Below the pieces are notes generated by a model that did no database searches, had not been told where the DNA came from, and saw only the letters and a program-made list of their open reading frames with translations. A stretch of DNA of 64,000 nt, from the NCBI GenBank assembly GCA_021773355.1, contig JAJFKE010000035.1, forward strand, positions 1 to 64,000. Direction: 5' to 3'. The number at the start of each line of letters is the position of its first letter. Position 1 is the stretch's first letter. The stretch comes from Gammaproteobacteria bacterium (GTDB taxonomy: Bacteria; Pseudomonadota; Gammaproteobacteria; Pseudomonadales; Pseudohongiellaceae). Position numbers and translations under genes: made by a program. Below are positions 18,517-27,612 of this stretch, piece by piece.

Positions 18517-18554
18517 TTGGATGACAAGTTCAAAAATATTAATGGAGTTTTACC

Positions 18555-19424
18555 TTGAGTTATAAATGTTTTGAAGTAAGCATCGAAAATAAAATCGCCC
18601 ACATCGTTCTAAATCGCCCGCAGAAACGTAACAGCATGATTCCGGAATTTTGGGATGAGCTGCCCAGAATAATTCGAGAACTGGACGCTAATGCTGACGC
18701 TAGAGTCGTAGTAATTTCTTCCACCGGCCCGCATTTCACATCGGGTATTGATACATCAGTGTTCGAAGACAATAGCGAAAACAGTGACGACCCCATAGCT
18801 GTGGAAAAATTGAATCGACAACATGGCGCCAAGCTTTATGACACCATCAAATACTTGCAACAAACATTCACCTGCCTGGAGGAATGCAGAGTACCAGTGC
18901 TAGCTGCAATACAAGGCGGCGTTATAGGAGGCGGCGTCGATCTCATCACTGCCTGCGATATGCGCTATATGACTGCAGATAGCTTTCTCACAATTTATGA
19001 AATCAATATTGGCATGACTGCCGATGTCGGAACCTTTCCGCGAATCACCAAACTGTTGCCAGAAGGTGTTGTCAAAGAGCTTGCTTACACGGGTCGACGC
19101 ATGTCGGCAGAAGAAGCCAAGTCATTGGGCTTTATAAACGGAATTTTCGAGGATCAGCAGAGTTTGCTTAATGGAGTCATGGAAATAGCAGAGCAAATCG
19201 CCAGCAAGGCACCACTGGCCATCTATGGTAGCAAGAGAATAATTAACTATTCACGCGATCACAGCAGCGCAGATAGCCTGGATTACATCGGTATCTGGAA
19301 CGGCAGCATGCTACAAAATACTGAAATTAATGAAGCGATGAACGCGGCCTCTGAAAAACGCCAAGCCGATTTTGTAGACCTTCCGAAGAAACGAGCAAAG
19401 ATGAACTCCGGCATTGTGGATTAA
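18555..19424 (+). CDS. Crotonase-family delta(3,5)-delta(2,4)-dienoyl-CoA isomerase-like protein
   Basis: This 289-residue enoyl-CoA hydratase/isomerase-fold enzyme starts at TTG 18555 with GGAG at 18544-18547. FTSGIDTSVF forms one oxyanion-hole half, and IQGGVIGGGVDLITACDMRY forms the other. The three acidic residues of dienoyl-CoA isomerase (ECH1 type) are matched: Asp129 in GGGVDL, Glu149 in IYEINIG, and Asp157 in ADVGTF. The protein would move double bonds during oxidation of odd-position unsaturated acyl-CoAs. No other beta-oxidation genes adjoin it. Confidence 0.85.
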   Translation: MSYKCFEVSIENKIAHIVLNRPQKRNSMIPEFWDELPRIIRELDANADARVVVISSTGPHFTSGIDTSVFEDNSENSDDPIAVEKLNRQHGAKLYDTIKYLQQTFTCLEECRVPVLAAIQGGVIGGGVDLITACDMRYMTADSFLTIYEINIGMTADVGTFPRITKLLPEGVVKELAYTGRRMSAEEAKSLGFINGIFEDQQSLLNGVMEIAEQIASKAPLAIYGSKRIINYSRDHSSADSLDYIGIWNGSMLQNTEINEAMNAASEKRQADFVDLPKKRAKMNSGIVD

Positions 19425-19450
19425 TACCTAACCTATCGTTTGCACGCATA

Positions 19451-20449
19451 CTATCCCGCCAGGAACAAGTCTAGCACCACTTCCATTAGCGCTGCGCCAA
19501 GCCAGGCAAGTGGCAGAATAAAGATATAAAAAAGGAAGCGAGAAAAAATCGAAATATCCATGGGCCAGGTACGAAGATGCTGCACCTGGTCTCTGCGAGC
19601 AATCAAACTATTCAACCGGGTCAAGGATTCCCTGTCCAGCGCGGTTGACGATTTCTTTATTTCTGTGTTGATCGAGTCCAGCGCTTTGGCTTTTTCCCCT
19701 CGAATATTTCTTCTGATCGTCCAGGTGGGAAGAAGCACGAACACAATGGCGGCAGGCACACCCACATAAAGCCCATTCGCATAATTAACCCAGAGAAACT
19801 CCCGGTCCAGAGACTGCAGAGTCGTTAAAGCCAACGCCCCTATCACCATTAAAAACTGACTTAGGGACGCACGCCCAAAACCATTCAAGCTATCAAGGTC
19901 AAAAATATTCACTCGAAGGTGCTTACCGAGTCTGTAGAGCACAAGATCTTCATGGAAGACGAAAAACAGTATTAACGCAATGGTCGACCACATGAAAATT
20001 TGCCCGAATGCCAAGGCGGTGCTGACAAGGAATATTTCTGAATCGGGATCGAGACTCAGCGAGCTGGGATTAATATTTGCCCAGAACGCAAAAAATATGC
20101 CCAGGCCTATCGAGATTGGCCAGTAACCAGCGTATTGATAGCGCCCGATTGCAGACTCGACAGAACCTTCTATTTGACTTCGAATACCGGCAAACAATGA
20201 CTCACTTAACCGAATCCAGACGGTGAACCACATCAGCAAGCATGCCGGTTGCAGGGTCAATAACAGAAAAAGCCCCATTATCTCCATCGGTCTGGACCAC
20301 AAAGGATATTCCGGCATGGGTCTAAACCCGCCAGCACTAATGAAGAGGATGATTAAGGGAACAGCAACTGAAGCACCTACTGTTAGCACGGGGTAGCGTA
20401 AACGCTTAATGGCATACTCGATCAGCCAAATGGGTGCAGGGCTGGACAT
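19451..20449 (-). CDS. Multi-pass membrane protein of unknown function
   Basis: This 332-residue protein has about seven hydrophobic helices (LTVGASVAVPLIILFISAGG, IMGLFLLLTLQPACLLMWFTVWI, YWPISIGLGIFFAFWANI, MWSTIALILFFVFHEDLVLY and others). Near the C-terminus a charged helix pair (DSINTEIKKSSTALDRESLTRLNSLIARRDQV) resembles a coiled coil before a final membrane segment. No known motif was found. It converges on the crotonase gene (26 bp between stops) and is followed upstream by a 230-bp gap before the divergent DUF1295 gene. Confidence 0.72.
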   Translation of the reverse strand: MSSPAPIWLIEYAIKRLRYPVLTVGASVAVPLIILFISAGGFRPMPEYPLWSRPMEIMGLFLLLTLQPACLLMWFTVWIRLSESLFAGIRSQIEGSVESAIGRYQYAGYWPISIGLGIFFAFWANINPSSLSLDPDSEIFLVSTALAFGQIFMWSTIALILFFVFHEDLVLYRLGKHLRVNIFDLDSLNGFGRASLSQFLMVIGALALTTLQSLDREFLWVNYANGLYVGVPAAIVFVLLPTWTIRRNIRGEKAKALDSINTEIKKSSTALDRESLTRLNSLIARRDQVQHLRTWPMDISIFSRFLFYIFILPLAWLGAALMEVVLDLFLAG

Positions 20450-20681
20450 ATTTTACAAACCTGGTGTTATTATTTTAGAAGCGTGGGCCGCGTTGCGATC
20501 ATAATCAATAGAAGACTGCCTGCCAAGCGCCGACCACAGAGCTAGGCTGGTCGCCGCTAGTGATCCAAGCTGTACTATGCCAGCGTAGATAGCGCATAGG
20601 TATTTGCTACATTCCAAGCCATGCGGGACTGGACAGCAACTACACAGAACATAACAATCAACGCGGTCAGGAAATAAAGCC

Positions 20682-21557
20682 ATGATTAAGCCCATTGTCG
20701 GCATCGTTATCGTCCTAATCATCAGCGGTGGTATAGCTGTCGCCGGCAGTCAGGACAGTATTGCCGTGAGTAATCTACCGCTCTTCCTGATTTGTGCAAG
20801 CATCGGTTTCATCCTGCACTGGATAGTATTCATTCCTTCTTTTATTTACCAGACTGAGCACTACTTCGACCTTACCGGTTCCATATCCTATATTTCTGCC
20901 ATTGCTGTTGCTGCCCTGCTACACCCCGGCCTCGATACCCGAAGTCTGGTTCTGTGTATTCTTATTTCGGTTTGGGCCGCCCGCCTTGGCAGTTTTTTAT
21001 TCCTAAGAGTAAAAAGAGATGGTAAGGATCGAAGATTCGACGAAATTAAAACCAAATTTTTCCGCTATATGTTCACCTGGACACTGGGCGGTGCCTGGGT
21101 GTTTATAACAATGGCCGCAGGCTTGGTGGCCATAACATCTGCGAATCAACAAGCCTTAGATAGGTTTTTCTATTTCGGGCTTGTTCTTTGGATTATTGGG
21201 TTCGTAATCGAGGTGGTCGCAGATAGCCAGAAATCTCAGTTCCGCGCAAAACCAGAAAACAAAAATAGATTTATAACAGAAGGTTTATGGGGCCTCTCGC
21301 GACACCCTAACTATTTTGGCGAAATAGTGCTCTGGTTTGGAATAAGCCTAATCGCGTTACCGACTCTGATTGGATGGCAATTCGTTACGCTAATTTCACC
21401 TATTTTTGTCACTCTCTTACTAATCAAGGTTAGCGGAGTAAAATTGCTCGAAAGAAGTGGAATGCAGCGCTGGGGAACCGATCCGGACTATCTTAACTAT
21501 ATTGCCAATACTCCCTCACTCGTGCCATTCTTAGGACGAACACAGAACAACGCTTAA
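20682..21557 (+). CDS. DUF1295 / steroid 5-alpha-reductase-like membrane protein
   Basis: This 291-residue integral membrane protein shows the C-terminal signature of the steroid 5-alpha-reductase/isoprenylcysteine methyltransferase fold: FITEGLWGLSRHPNYFGE, then the WFGISLIALPT helix and RWGTDPDYLNYIANTPSLVPF. Upstream helices include ARLGSFLFLRVKRDGKDRRFD. DUF1295 proteins are predicted NADPH-dependent reductases of lipid-like substrates, but the substrate is unproven. The tannase-family gene begins 24 bp downstream and is likely co-transcribed. Confidence 0.87.
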   Translation: MIKPIVGIVIVLIISGGIAVAGSQDSIAVSNLPLFLICASIGFILHWIVFIPSFIYQTEHYFDLTGSISYISAIAVAALLHPGLDTRSLVLCILISVWAARLGSFLFLRVKRDGKDRRFDEIKTKFFRYMFTWTLGGAWVFITMAAGLVAITSANQQALDRFFYFGLVLWIIGFVIEVVADSQKSQFRAKPENKNRFITEGLWGLSRHPNYFGEIVLWFGISLIALPTLIGWQFVTLISPIFVTLLLIKVSGVKLLERSGMQRWGTDPDYLNYIANTPSLVPFLGRTQNNA

Positions 21558-21581
21558 TTTAATAGAAAAAAGGTGAGGTGT

Positions 21582-23195
21582 ATGAAGCTCAATCACTTGC
21601 AGGTACTCGGCGCTAGCCTGCTGGCTCTCGCAAGCACTATATCCGCAAATCAATCTAACGCTCAGACCTTAGCCTTAGCCCAGGCCAATTTCAACGCCAC
21701 AGAATCCTGCGCGCAGCTGTCAAAGTTAACAATCGACGCGACTACGATCACCCACGCCGAAATCGTAAGTCAGGATAGCTTTACCGCTCCTGGTTCAGAT
21801 AAACCTTTGCAAACACCTTCATTTTGCCGACTAGTTGGCGTGACCGCGCCGGCGGTAAACTTTGAAGTATGGTTACCCCTGTCCTCATGGAACGGTAAAT
21901 ATCAAAGCGTTGGCAATGGCGGTATGGCTGGCACTATCAGCTATGCGGCAATGGCGAATGCATTACGCCGGGGTTATGCCACGGCCAGCACAGATACAGG
22001 GCATACCGCGGGCCCAATTTCCTTCGACGCCTCATGGGCTTCTGGCCGTCCGGATCTTATTGAAGACTTTGGTCACCGCGCACTACATCTAACTACCGTA
22101 AACGCAAAGCAGGTTACTGCATCATTTTATAGTGCCCCACCTAACTACTCCTACTATGTAGGCTGTTCCAAAGGCGGCCAACAAGGCTTAATGGAAGCTC
22201 AACGTTACCCCGATGACTTCGATGGCATCATCGCCGGTGACCCAGCTAACGACTGGACTCGATTCTATGCAGGTGCACATCTATGGTATTCCCTCGCTAT
22301 GTTGGCAGATGAGGAGAGCTATATAGCTCCAGCAAAATTGTCGGCCCTGGGCAATGCGGTGAATGAAGCATGCGATATCTTGGATGGAGTAAAGGATGGC
22401 ATCCTGCAAAATCCATTGGCTTGCAATTTCGAACCTCGGACTTTGACCTGTCCTGCAGGCACAGACAGCAATGCTTGTTTAACTCCAAAACAAGTTAGCG
22501 CCGTGGAAAAAATTTGGTCTGGTGTTAAGAACTCAGCAGGTGAATTAATTTATCCAGGCTTAGTACCAGGCGCCGAAGCTGCACGCGGCTCCTGGTCAAC
22601 CTGGGTTACAGGTAGAGAACCTTATCAATCGCTGCATTGGCGTGGAGGAGAAGGCTTCTTTCGCTGGTTCGTGTTTGACGACCCGGACTGGGATTTCAGA
22701 ACATTCGATTTCGACAAAGATCTGGAATATGCATTGGAAAAAGTAGGCCCGGCTGTGGATTCAAACGATCCTGATCTACGCCCTTTTAGAGACAATGGTG
22801 CAAAATTAATCGTCTATCACGGTTGGAGTGACCCAGACATCTCGCCGCTGGCCTCCATCAATTATTTTGAAAGCGTAGTGGACGTAATCGCCGACGATAT
22901 ACAGGCTGAAAATTGGCAGCTGGCGCTGGAAAGTACTCAGGATTTCTATCGCTTGTTTATGGTACCTGGAATGACGCACTGCGCTGGCGGGCCAGGACCT
23001 GACAGCTTCGATGCCTTAACCGCTCTGGAAAATTGGGTAGAGAAAGGCATTGCACCACAGACAATGGTCGCGTCAAAGATCGTCAATGACGAAGTCGTAA
23101 CAACACGTCCACTTTGTGTCCACCCTGAAATGGCGATTTATGATGGTACTGGCGACCCCGATGAGGCTGCCAGTTTTAGTTGTGCGCTACCCTAA
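21582..23195 (+). CDS. Exported tannase/feruloyl esterase family protein
   Basis: The start is ATG 21582, preceded by AAAGGTGAGG. The protein of about 537 residues has a signal peptide ending SNAQT and the PF07519 fold. The nucleophile motif is GCSKGGQQGLMEAQRYP, followed by DFDGIIAGDPANDWT. The acid lies in YHGWSDPDISPLAS and the catalytic His in MTHCAGGPGPDSF; the two cysteines flanking the catalytic residues (GCSKGG and HCAGG) form the family disulfide. Relatives cleave gallate or hydroxycinnamate esters, or MHET. It fits with the 4-coumarate-CoA-ligase-like gene in a plant/algal phenolic theme, but the link is inference. Confidence 0.9.
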   Translation: MKLNHLQVLGASLLALASTISANQSNAQTLALAQANFNATESCAQLSKLTIDATTITHAEIVSQDSFTAPGSDKPLQTPSFCRLVGVTAPAVNFEVWLPLSSWNGKYQSVGNGGMAGTISYAAMANALRRGYATASTDTGHTAGPISFDASWASGRPDLIEDFGHRALHLTTVNAKQVTASFYSAPPNYSYYVGCSKGGQQGLMEAQRYPDDFDGIIAGDPANDWTRFYAGAHLWYSLAMLADEESYIAPAKLSALGNAVNEACDILDGVKDGILQNPLACNFEPRTLTCPAGTDSNACLTPKQVSAVEKIWSGVKNSAGELIYPGLVPGAEAARGSWSTWVTGREPYQSLHWRGGEGFFRWFVFDDPDWDFRTFDFDKDLEYALEKVGPAVDSNDPDLRPFRDNGAKLIVYHGWSDPDISPLASINYFESVVDVIADDIQAENWQLALESTQDFYRLFMVPGMTHCAGGPGPDSFDALTALENWVEKGIAPQTMVASKIVNDEVVTTRPLCVHPEMAIYDGTGDPDEAASFSCALP

Positions 23196-23246
23196 AAACT
23201 TTGAGCTATTCACACAGCCCAGTGTCACTTACATAATAAGCGAGAC

Positions 23247-23408
23247 TTATTCAGATGAATCTCCCTCTGCTTCTTCAGCATCAGCTTCCACCTTCCTGCG
23301 CAGCAAACGACTGATCGTATCATCCAGATCAGGTTTCTTTTTAGGCTCATCAGAATTTGCCTGAGATGTTGATTCATTCTGCTGTTCATTATCTGGTAAA
23401 TCGCTCAT
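23247..23408 (-). CDS. Small acidic/charged protein of 53 residues, unknown function
   Basis: This short gene lies in the gap between the tannase-family and carboxyltransferase genes. ATG at 23408 is preceded on the minus strand by GAGGAG at 8-nt spacing, and the frame ends in TAA at 23247. The product begins MSDLPDNEQQNESTSQ and continues with a basic patch (EPKKKPDLDDTISRLLRRKV) and an acidic tail (EADAEEAEGDSSE). It is predicted to be soluble and largely disordered, with one amphipathic helix (DDTISRLLRRKVEADA). The good ribosome binding site and the biased composition support a real gene. I do not recognise a family. Confidence 0.65.
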   Translation of the reverse strand: MSDLPDNEQQNESTSQANSDEPKKKPDLDDTISRLLRRKVEADAEEAEGDSSE

Positions 23409-23564
23409 AGTTTTTACTCCTCAAATTTTCGGCTATTCTACTATTTCAGCTAGCTGCTGTCCTATTTGTTTAATTGCTCAAGCTGGAAAGAGAATAGGCT
23501 GATCGCCGAAACTTGCGCCTCTGTCCGCATTAATTTAAGTTAGCTGGCCCTGTAAGGAGATAAC

Positions 23565-25124
23565 ATGAGTTGGCAAGACGAAGTAGATGAGCTTAGGCAC
23601 CGCGAAAAATTAGCTACAGCCATGGGTGGCGAAGAACGCATTCAGCGCCAACATGACAATGGCCGTTTAACCGTAAGGGAGCGCATCGACGCTCTGGCCG
23701 ACGCAAACTCTTTTCACGAAATTGGCGCGTTGGCTGGTAAAGGCAGCTATACAGACGATGGCGAGCTACAGGATTTCACTCCTTCAAATTTCGTGCTGGG
23801 CACGGCTAGAATAAACAATAGACCCGTAGTTATAGGTGGCGACGATTTCACCGTGCGCGGCGGTGCCGCGGATGCCAAGGTTGGCGACAAATCCGGCTAT
23901 GGCGAGCGCTATGCATTTGAAATGCGTCTGCCCCTGGTGCGACTCATCGATGGTAGTGGCGGTGGCGGTTCGGTGAAAACACTGGAAATGGTAGGCCATT
24001 CCTATGTCCCAACCCTACACGGTTTTGAAACAACCATGCGGCTGATGGGCCAGGTGCCTGTGGTATGCGCTTGCATGGGTTCGGTCGCCGGCCTTGGCGC
24101 CGTGCGTACAACAATCTCCCACTTCTCGTTAATGATCAAAGGCACTAGTCAATTGTTCGTGGCCGGGCCTCCCGTGGTAGAAAGAGGATTCGGCAAGCCG
24201 ATAGAGAAGAACGAACTAGGTGGCTCTCAAATACACGCCAACCTCAGCGGCGCGGTGGACAATGAGGTAGATACAGAGCAGCAGGCTTTTGAAACCATAG
24301 CCACATTTCTATCCTATTTGCCACAGAACGTTTGGCAGGCCCCTCCGCGCATAGAGAATCAGGACCCGGTAGATCGGCGCGACGAATCTTTGCTCTCGGT
24401 GATACCCAGAGATAGGCGCCAGATGTACCAAGTTAGAGAAGTAATTAATTCAATTGTTGATATAGATTCTTTTTTTGAGATAAATCCAAATTATGGAGAA
24501 TCGTTAGTTATCGGGCTGGCTCGCTTGAACGGCTATGCAGTCGGCGTCATGGCAAACGATACTCATCATCATGGTGGCGCTGTGAATGCTACCGCTTCAG
24601 AAAAGATGATGCGATTCGTCGATCTCTGCGATACGTTTCACCTACCGCTGCTAAATCTGGTGGACAATCCTGGATTTCTAATAGGACGACAGGCTGAGGA
24701 AGAAGGCACGGTACGTCTGGGCAGTCGCGCATTAATGGCCTGTTATCAAGCCTCAATTCCCTGGGTATCGGTAATTATTCGTCGCTGCTACGGAGTCGCA
24801 GGTGCCGGCCATGGCAATGCTGATCGGCTTAACTTGCGCTACGCCTGGCCATCGGCCGATTGGGGTTCTTTGCCGATTGAAGGGGGTGTACAGGCCGCTT
24901 ATCGCAGAGATATTGAAGCCGCGGATAATCCCAATGCTCGACGCCGTGAACTGGAAGACATGCTAGAGAAATACCGCTCGCCTTTTAGAACAGCAGAGGC
25001 ATTTGGCATAGAAGAAATAATAGACCCTAGAGATTCACGTCCCCTGCTCTGCGAATGGATAGAATTGGCCTATCAGCTAATCCCTAGCCAGCTCGGACCG
25101 AAATCACGCACCCCTCGTCCCTAA
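23565..25124 (+). CDS. Acyl-CoA carboxylase carboxyltransferase subunit
   Basis: This 519-residue protein has the tandem crotonase-like carboxyltransferase fold of propionyl-, methylcrotonyl- and geranyl-CoA carboxylase beta subunits. RQHDNGRLTVRERIDALAD is the usual N-terminus. SGGGGSVKTLEMVGHSYVP and GSVAGLGAVRTTISHFSLM lie in the first half, and LVDNPGFLIGRQAEEEGT and RCYGVAGAGHGNADRLNLRYAWPSA in the second (acyl-CoA and carboxybiotin sites). RBS AAGGAG precedes ATG 23565. No biotin carboxylase or biotin carrier gene adjoins it, so the partner must be elsewhere; the acyl-CoA substrate is unknown. Confidence 0.9.
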   Translation: MSWQDEVDELRHREKLATAMGGEERIQRQHDNGRLTVRERIDALADANSFHEIGALAGKGSYTDDGELQDFTPSNFVLGTARINNRPVVIGGDDFTVRGGAADAKVGDKSGYGERYAFEMRLPLVRLIDGSGGGGSVKTLEMVGHSYVPTLHGFETTMRLMGQVPVVCACMGSVAGLGAVRTTISHFSLMIKGTSQLFVAGPPVVERGFGKPIEKNELGGSQIHANLSGAVDNEVDTEQQAFETIATFLSYLPQNVWQAPPRIENQDPVDRRDESLLSVIPRDRRQMYQVREVINSIVDIDSFFEINPNYGESLVIGLARLNGYAVGVMANDTHHHGGAVNATASEKMMRFVDLCDTFHLPLLNLVDNPGFLIGRQAEEEGTVRLGSRALMACYQASIPWVSVIIRRCYGVAGAGHGNADRLNLRYAWPSADWGSLPIEGGVQAAYRRDIEAADNPNARRRELEDMLEKYRSPFRTAEAFGIEEIIDPRDSRPLLCEWIELAYQLIPSQLGPKSRTPRP

Positions 25125-25160
25125 CAGTTTACTATCGCTTAGTTTCTGACCGCCTACTGT

Positions 25161-26366
25161 CTACTCTACCGGCTCGATTCGAAGCAAAGCACCATCTTCT
25201 TCGTCAGTCAGCAGGTACAGATAACCGTCGGGCCCTTGTCTAACATCTCTTACCCGGTGCTTGAGTTCTTTCAACAGGCTCTCACGACGAATTTCCTCTC
25301 CCCGACTATTAAATACAATTCGTTGTAAATGTCCGGTGCCGGGAATTCGTCCTTCCATCATGGAACCAACAAAGAGATTGCCCTGCCACTTCGGGAAATG
25401 TTCACCCGTGTAAAAAGTGAGGGCGGATGGCGCAATCGAAGGCCACCAAACGACAGTTGGGCTCTCAAATTCTTCCAGCCAAGGTGTCTGAGATACCCAA
25501 TCACCTCTGTATTGACGACTATAGGATGCCAAAGGCCAGCCATAGTTTTTCCCGGCTTCGATAATATTTGCTTCATCGCCACCTTGCGGTCCGTTTTCGC
25601 TTGCCCATAATTGGCCGGTCTGTGGATGCACAGCCATGCCCAATTGATTGCGATGCCCTACCGAATAGACCTCTGGTAGGTATTCACCCGACTTCACAAA
25701 AGGATTGTCATCTGGCGCGCTACCATCGGGGTTTAGACGCAAAACCTTTCCATAGTGTACCGTTGGGTCTTGAGCCAATTCGCCGGTAGCGGCGAAAACG
25801 TAAGCGCCACCAACAGTCATCAACAATTTCCCGTCCGGGGCAAATAATAGTGCTGAAGCGGAAATCGCACTGTCTACTCCCTCGGCTACAAATATCTCCT
25901 CTACATCGACCAGATTGTCTTCCACCAGGCGTGCTCTAACCAGACTCACTGCTTGATTCGGTTCGCCCTCATGCATGATTGGCTTGGTGTAAGTCATATA
26001 CACTATTTGATCGTCATTGGGATCCAACGCCACCGCCATGAGACCGGCGCGAAATACTGCAGAATAAACTTCAGGCACACCGGGGATATCACGCTCCAAC
26101 AATTTGCCGTCGCGAATCACTCGTAGTTTGCCGCTATAACGTTCAGTCACCAAAATATCGCCGTTATCGCGAAATGCCATTGCCCAAGGGTTCGCCAAAC
26201 CTGTCGCGATAGGCACCAGCTTTATTTGCTCCACTTCGAAAGCAGGCAGAATAAGTGGTTCAGTAATGGAGGGCGGAGCGACAAAGGCGTTTTGCCCCAG
26301 TGCTGTCGAATTGTAACTGAGGAGCAATGCCAGCACTGGCATTAATAATTGCTTGGGTCTACTCAT
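25161..26366 (-). CDS. Exported PQQ-dependent sugar dehydrogenase-like beta-propeller
   Basis: This 401-residue secreted protein has a signal peptide ending STALGQ and the GSDH (glucose/sorbosone dehydrogenase, PF07995) propeller. Hallmarks are GLANPWAMAFRDNGDILVTER, SGKLRVIRDGKL, YSVGHRNQLGMAVHPQTGQLW, ASENGPQGGDEANIIEAGKNYGWP (calcium/PQQ loop) and VRDVRQGPDGYLYLLTDEEDG at the C-terminus. It resembles E. coli YliI, an aldose sugar dehydrogenase. It would oxidise aldoses in the periplasm if PQQ is available. The DUF3500 gene lies 11 bp upstream on the same strand, so the two are probably one operon. Confidence 0.9.
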   Translation of the reverse strand: MSRPKQLLMPVLALLLSYNSTALGQNAFVAPPSITEPLILPAFEVEQIKLVPIATGLANPWAMAFRDNGDILVTERYSGKLRVIRDGKLLERDIPGVPEVYSAVFRAGLMAVALDPNDDQIVYMTYTKPIMHEGEPNQAVSLVRARLVEDNLVDVEEIFVAEGVDSAISASALLFAPDGKLLMTVGGAYVFAATGELAQDPTVHYGKVLRLNPDGSAPDDNPFVKSGEYLPEVYSVGHRNQLGMAVHPQTGQLWASENGPQGGDEANIIEAGKNYGWPLASYSRQYRGDWVSQTPWLEEFESPTVVWWPSIAPSALTFYTGEHFPKWQGNLFVGSMMEGRIPGTGHLQRIVFNSRGEEIRRESLLKELKHRVRDVRQGPDGYLYLLTDEEDGALLRIEPVE

Positions 26367-26377
26367 GATTGTCTTCC

Positions 26378-27448
26378 TTAGTGTGTATGCCCTGGTCCAT
26401 GTTCCGAGGCAACCGCATCGTAGTGCAGTCGAATCAGGTCACGGCCAAAATCACCTGCGAAATCTCGCCACACCAGATGTATATGATTAGCATCGTTCTG
26501 GGTATTGTCGTATTCGATAACAAAGCTCTGGCCTTGAACACGGTAATAATGTGCATCGCCACGCTCTGCGCCCCCTATCCAGGCGAATTTAACGGATTCA
26601 ATGCCTTCATCCATAATCGCCTGCATGCGCCCATCGGCGATTACATCAGGCTGAGCAGAAGCGACTTCGCGAATTATTGCGCGCAACATTTGTTGTTGCC
26701 CAGAATTTAGTTCCGCATAGGTAATGCCAGCATCATCTAAAGCTGTCACTTTTTTATCTGCTCCTGTAAAAATGTCACGTGGCGCTTCTCCCTGAAGCAC
26801 GGCAAGATTCATCTGCGATCGACTTAGCGATTTCAATAATTGCCGCCCCAGATCTTCCTCCGCCGCCAACACTCGAGTTCCCTGGCTGGCACCGCTACGC
26901 ACCTCAGCCGGATTGCTGCCAAAGAACTGTGGCGAACTGGCAATGCCGCTATTGTCAATAAAGGTCCAATTAAAAGCTAGATGATGCCCTTCGTAACGAA
27001 CCGCCCAGGGGCCATGCTCTGCTGGCGTACCGAACAGGGTGAGATAGTACAGATCAGGGTCTCGAACAAAAGGACCATTAGGCTCCAATACTGCCAGCAC
27101 TTCTTCCAAACTGCGGACATTTTCTGTTTTCTGAAACCCTTTAGCGCTAAACAAGGTCTGCAGTAAGTTTCGAGCAGACTCCAGTTGTGCAGGATTTAAT
27201 TCTTTTAGTGTTATTCCCTGGCGGTCACGAGGAATGAAATGCCAATTCAACCTTTCTTCATCATCAAAACTGTATTGAACCTTCTCGCGCTGTGCCGCAT
27301 TCAGACTTTCCAAGAATAAGTTCGTGGCGTCGATGATTTCGTGGCTCAGTTCGATTTTAGACTGCTGTGCAATAACAGATTGCAGCAGAAATAGAGCAGC
27401 TGCGCCTATGAGACATTGATACAAGCGCCTGTTGGCATGATGGGACAT
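26378..27448 (-). CDS. Exported DUF3500 domain protein
   Basis: The start is ATG 27448 with GGAG 9 nt upstream, giving a signal peptide (LIGAAALFLLQSVIAQQ); longer starts lack a ribosome binding site. The 356-residue protein matches DUF3500: LESLNAAQREKVQYSFDDEER, NWHFIPRDRQGI, GPWAVRYEGHHLAFNWTF and FVIEYDNTQNDANHIHLVWRDF, ending in a His-rich tail (EHGPGHTH). The conserved His and Asp residues suggest metal binding, but no activity is known. It is followed by the PQQ sugar dehydrogenase gene in the same direction. Linkage of DUF3500 to secreted oxidoreductases is an observation here, not an established pathway. Confidence 0.87.
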   Translation of the reverse strand: MSHHANRRLYQCLIGAAALFLLQSVIAQQSKIELSHEIIDATNLFLESLNAAQREKVQYSFDDEERLNWHFIPRDRQGITLKELNPAQLESARNLLQTLFSAKGFQKTENVRSLEEVLAVLEPNGPFVRDPDLYYLTLFGTPAEHGPWAVRYEGHHLAFNWTFIDNSGIASSPQFFGSNPAEVRSGASQGTRVLAAEEDLGRQLLKSLSRSQMNLAVLQGEAPRDIFTGADKKVTALDDAGITYAELNSGQQQMLRAIIREVASAQPDVIADGRMQAIMDEGIESVKFAWIGGAERGDAHYYRVQGQSFVIEYDNTQNDANHIHLVWRDFAGDFGRDLIRLHYDAVASEHGPGHTH

Positions 27449-27612
27449 GTGGAGAGACTCCGGCTTCATTCGAATTCTATTAGCAATGAGGCGACAGAAT
27501 AAACCCGCAGCCAACACCCGTCCAGTGGCGTATTGTCCATCACTGGCAACAGACCAATTGTCAGCACCTGCATTTTCTGCCATAAAGGGCGTTTTCGTCA
27601 GGAGTTGTGGCT

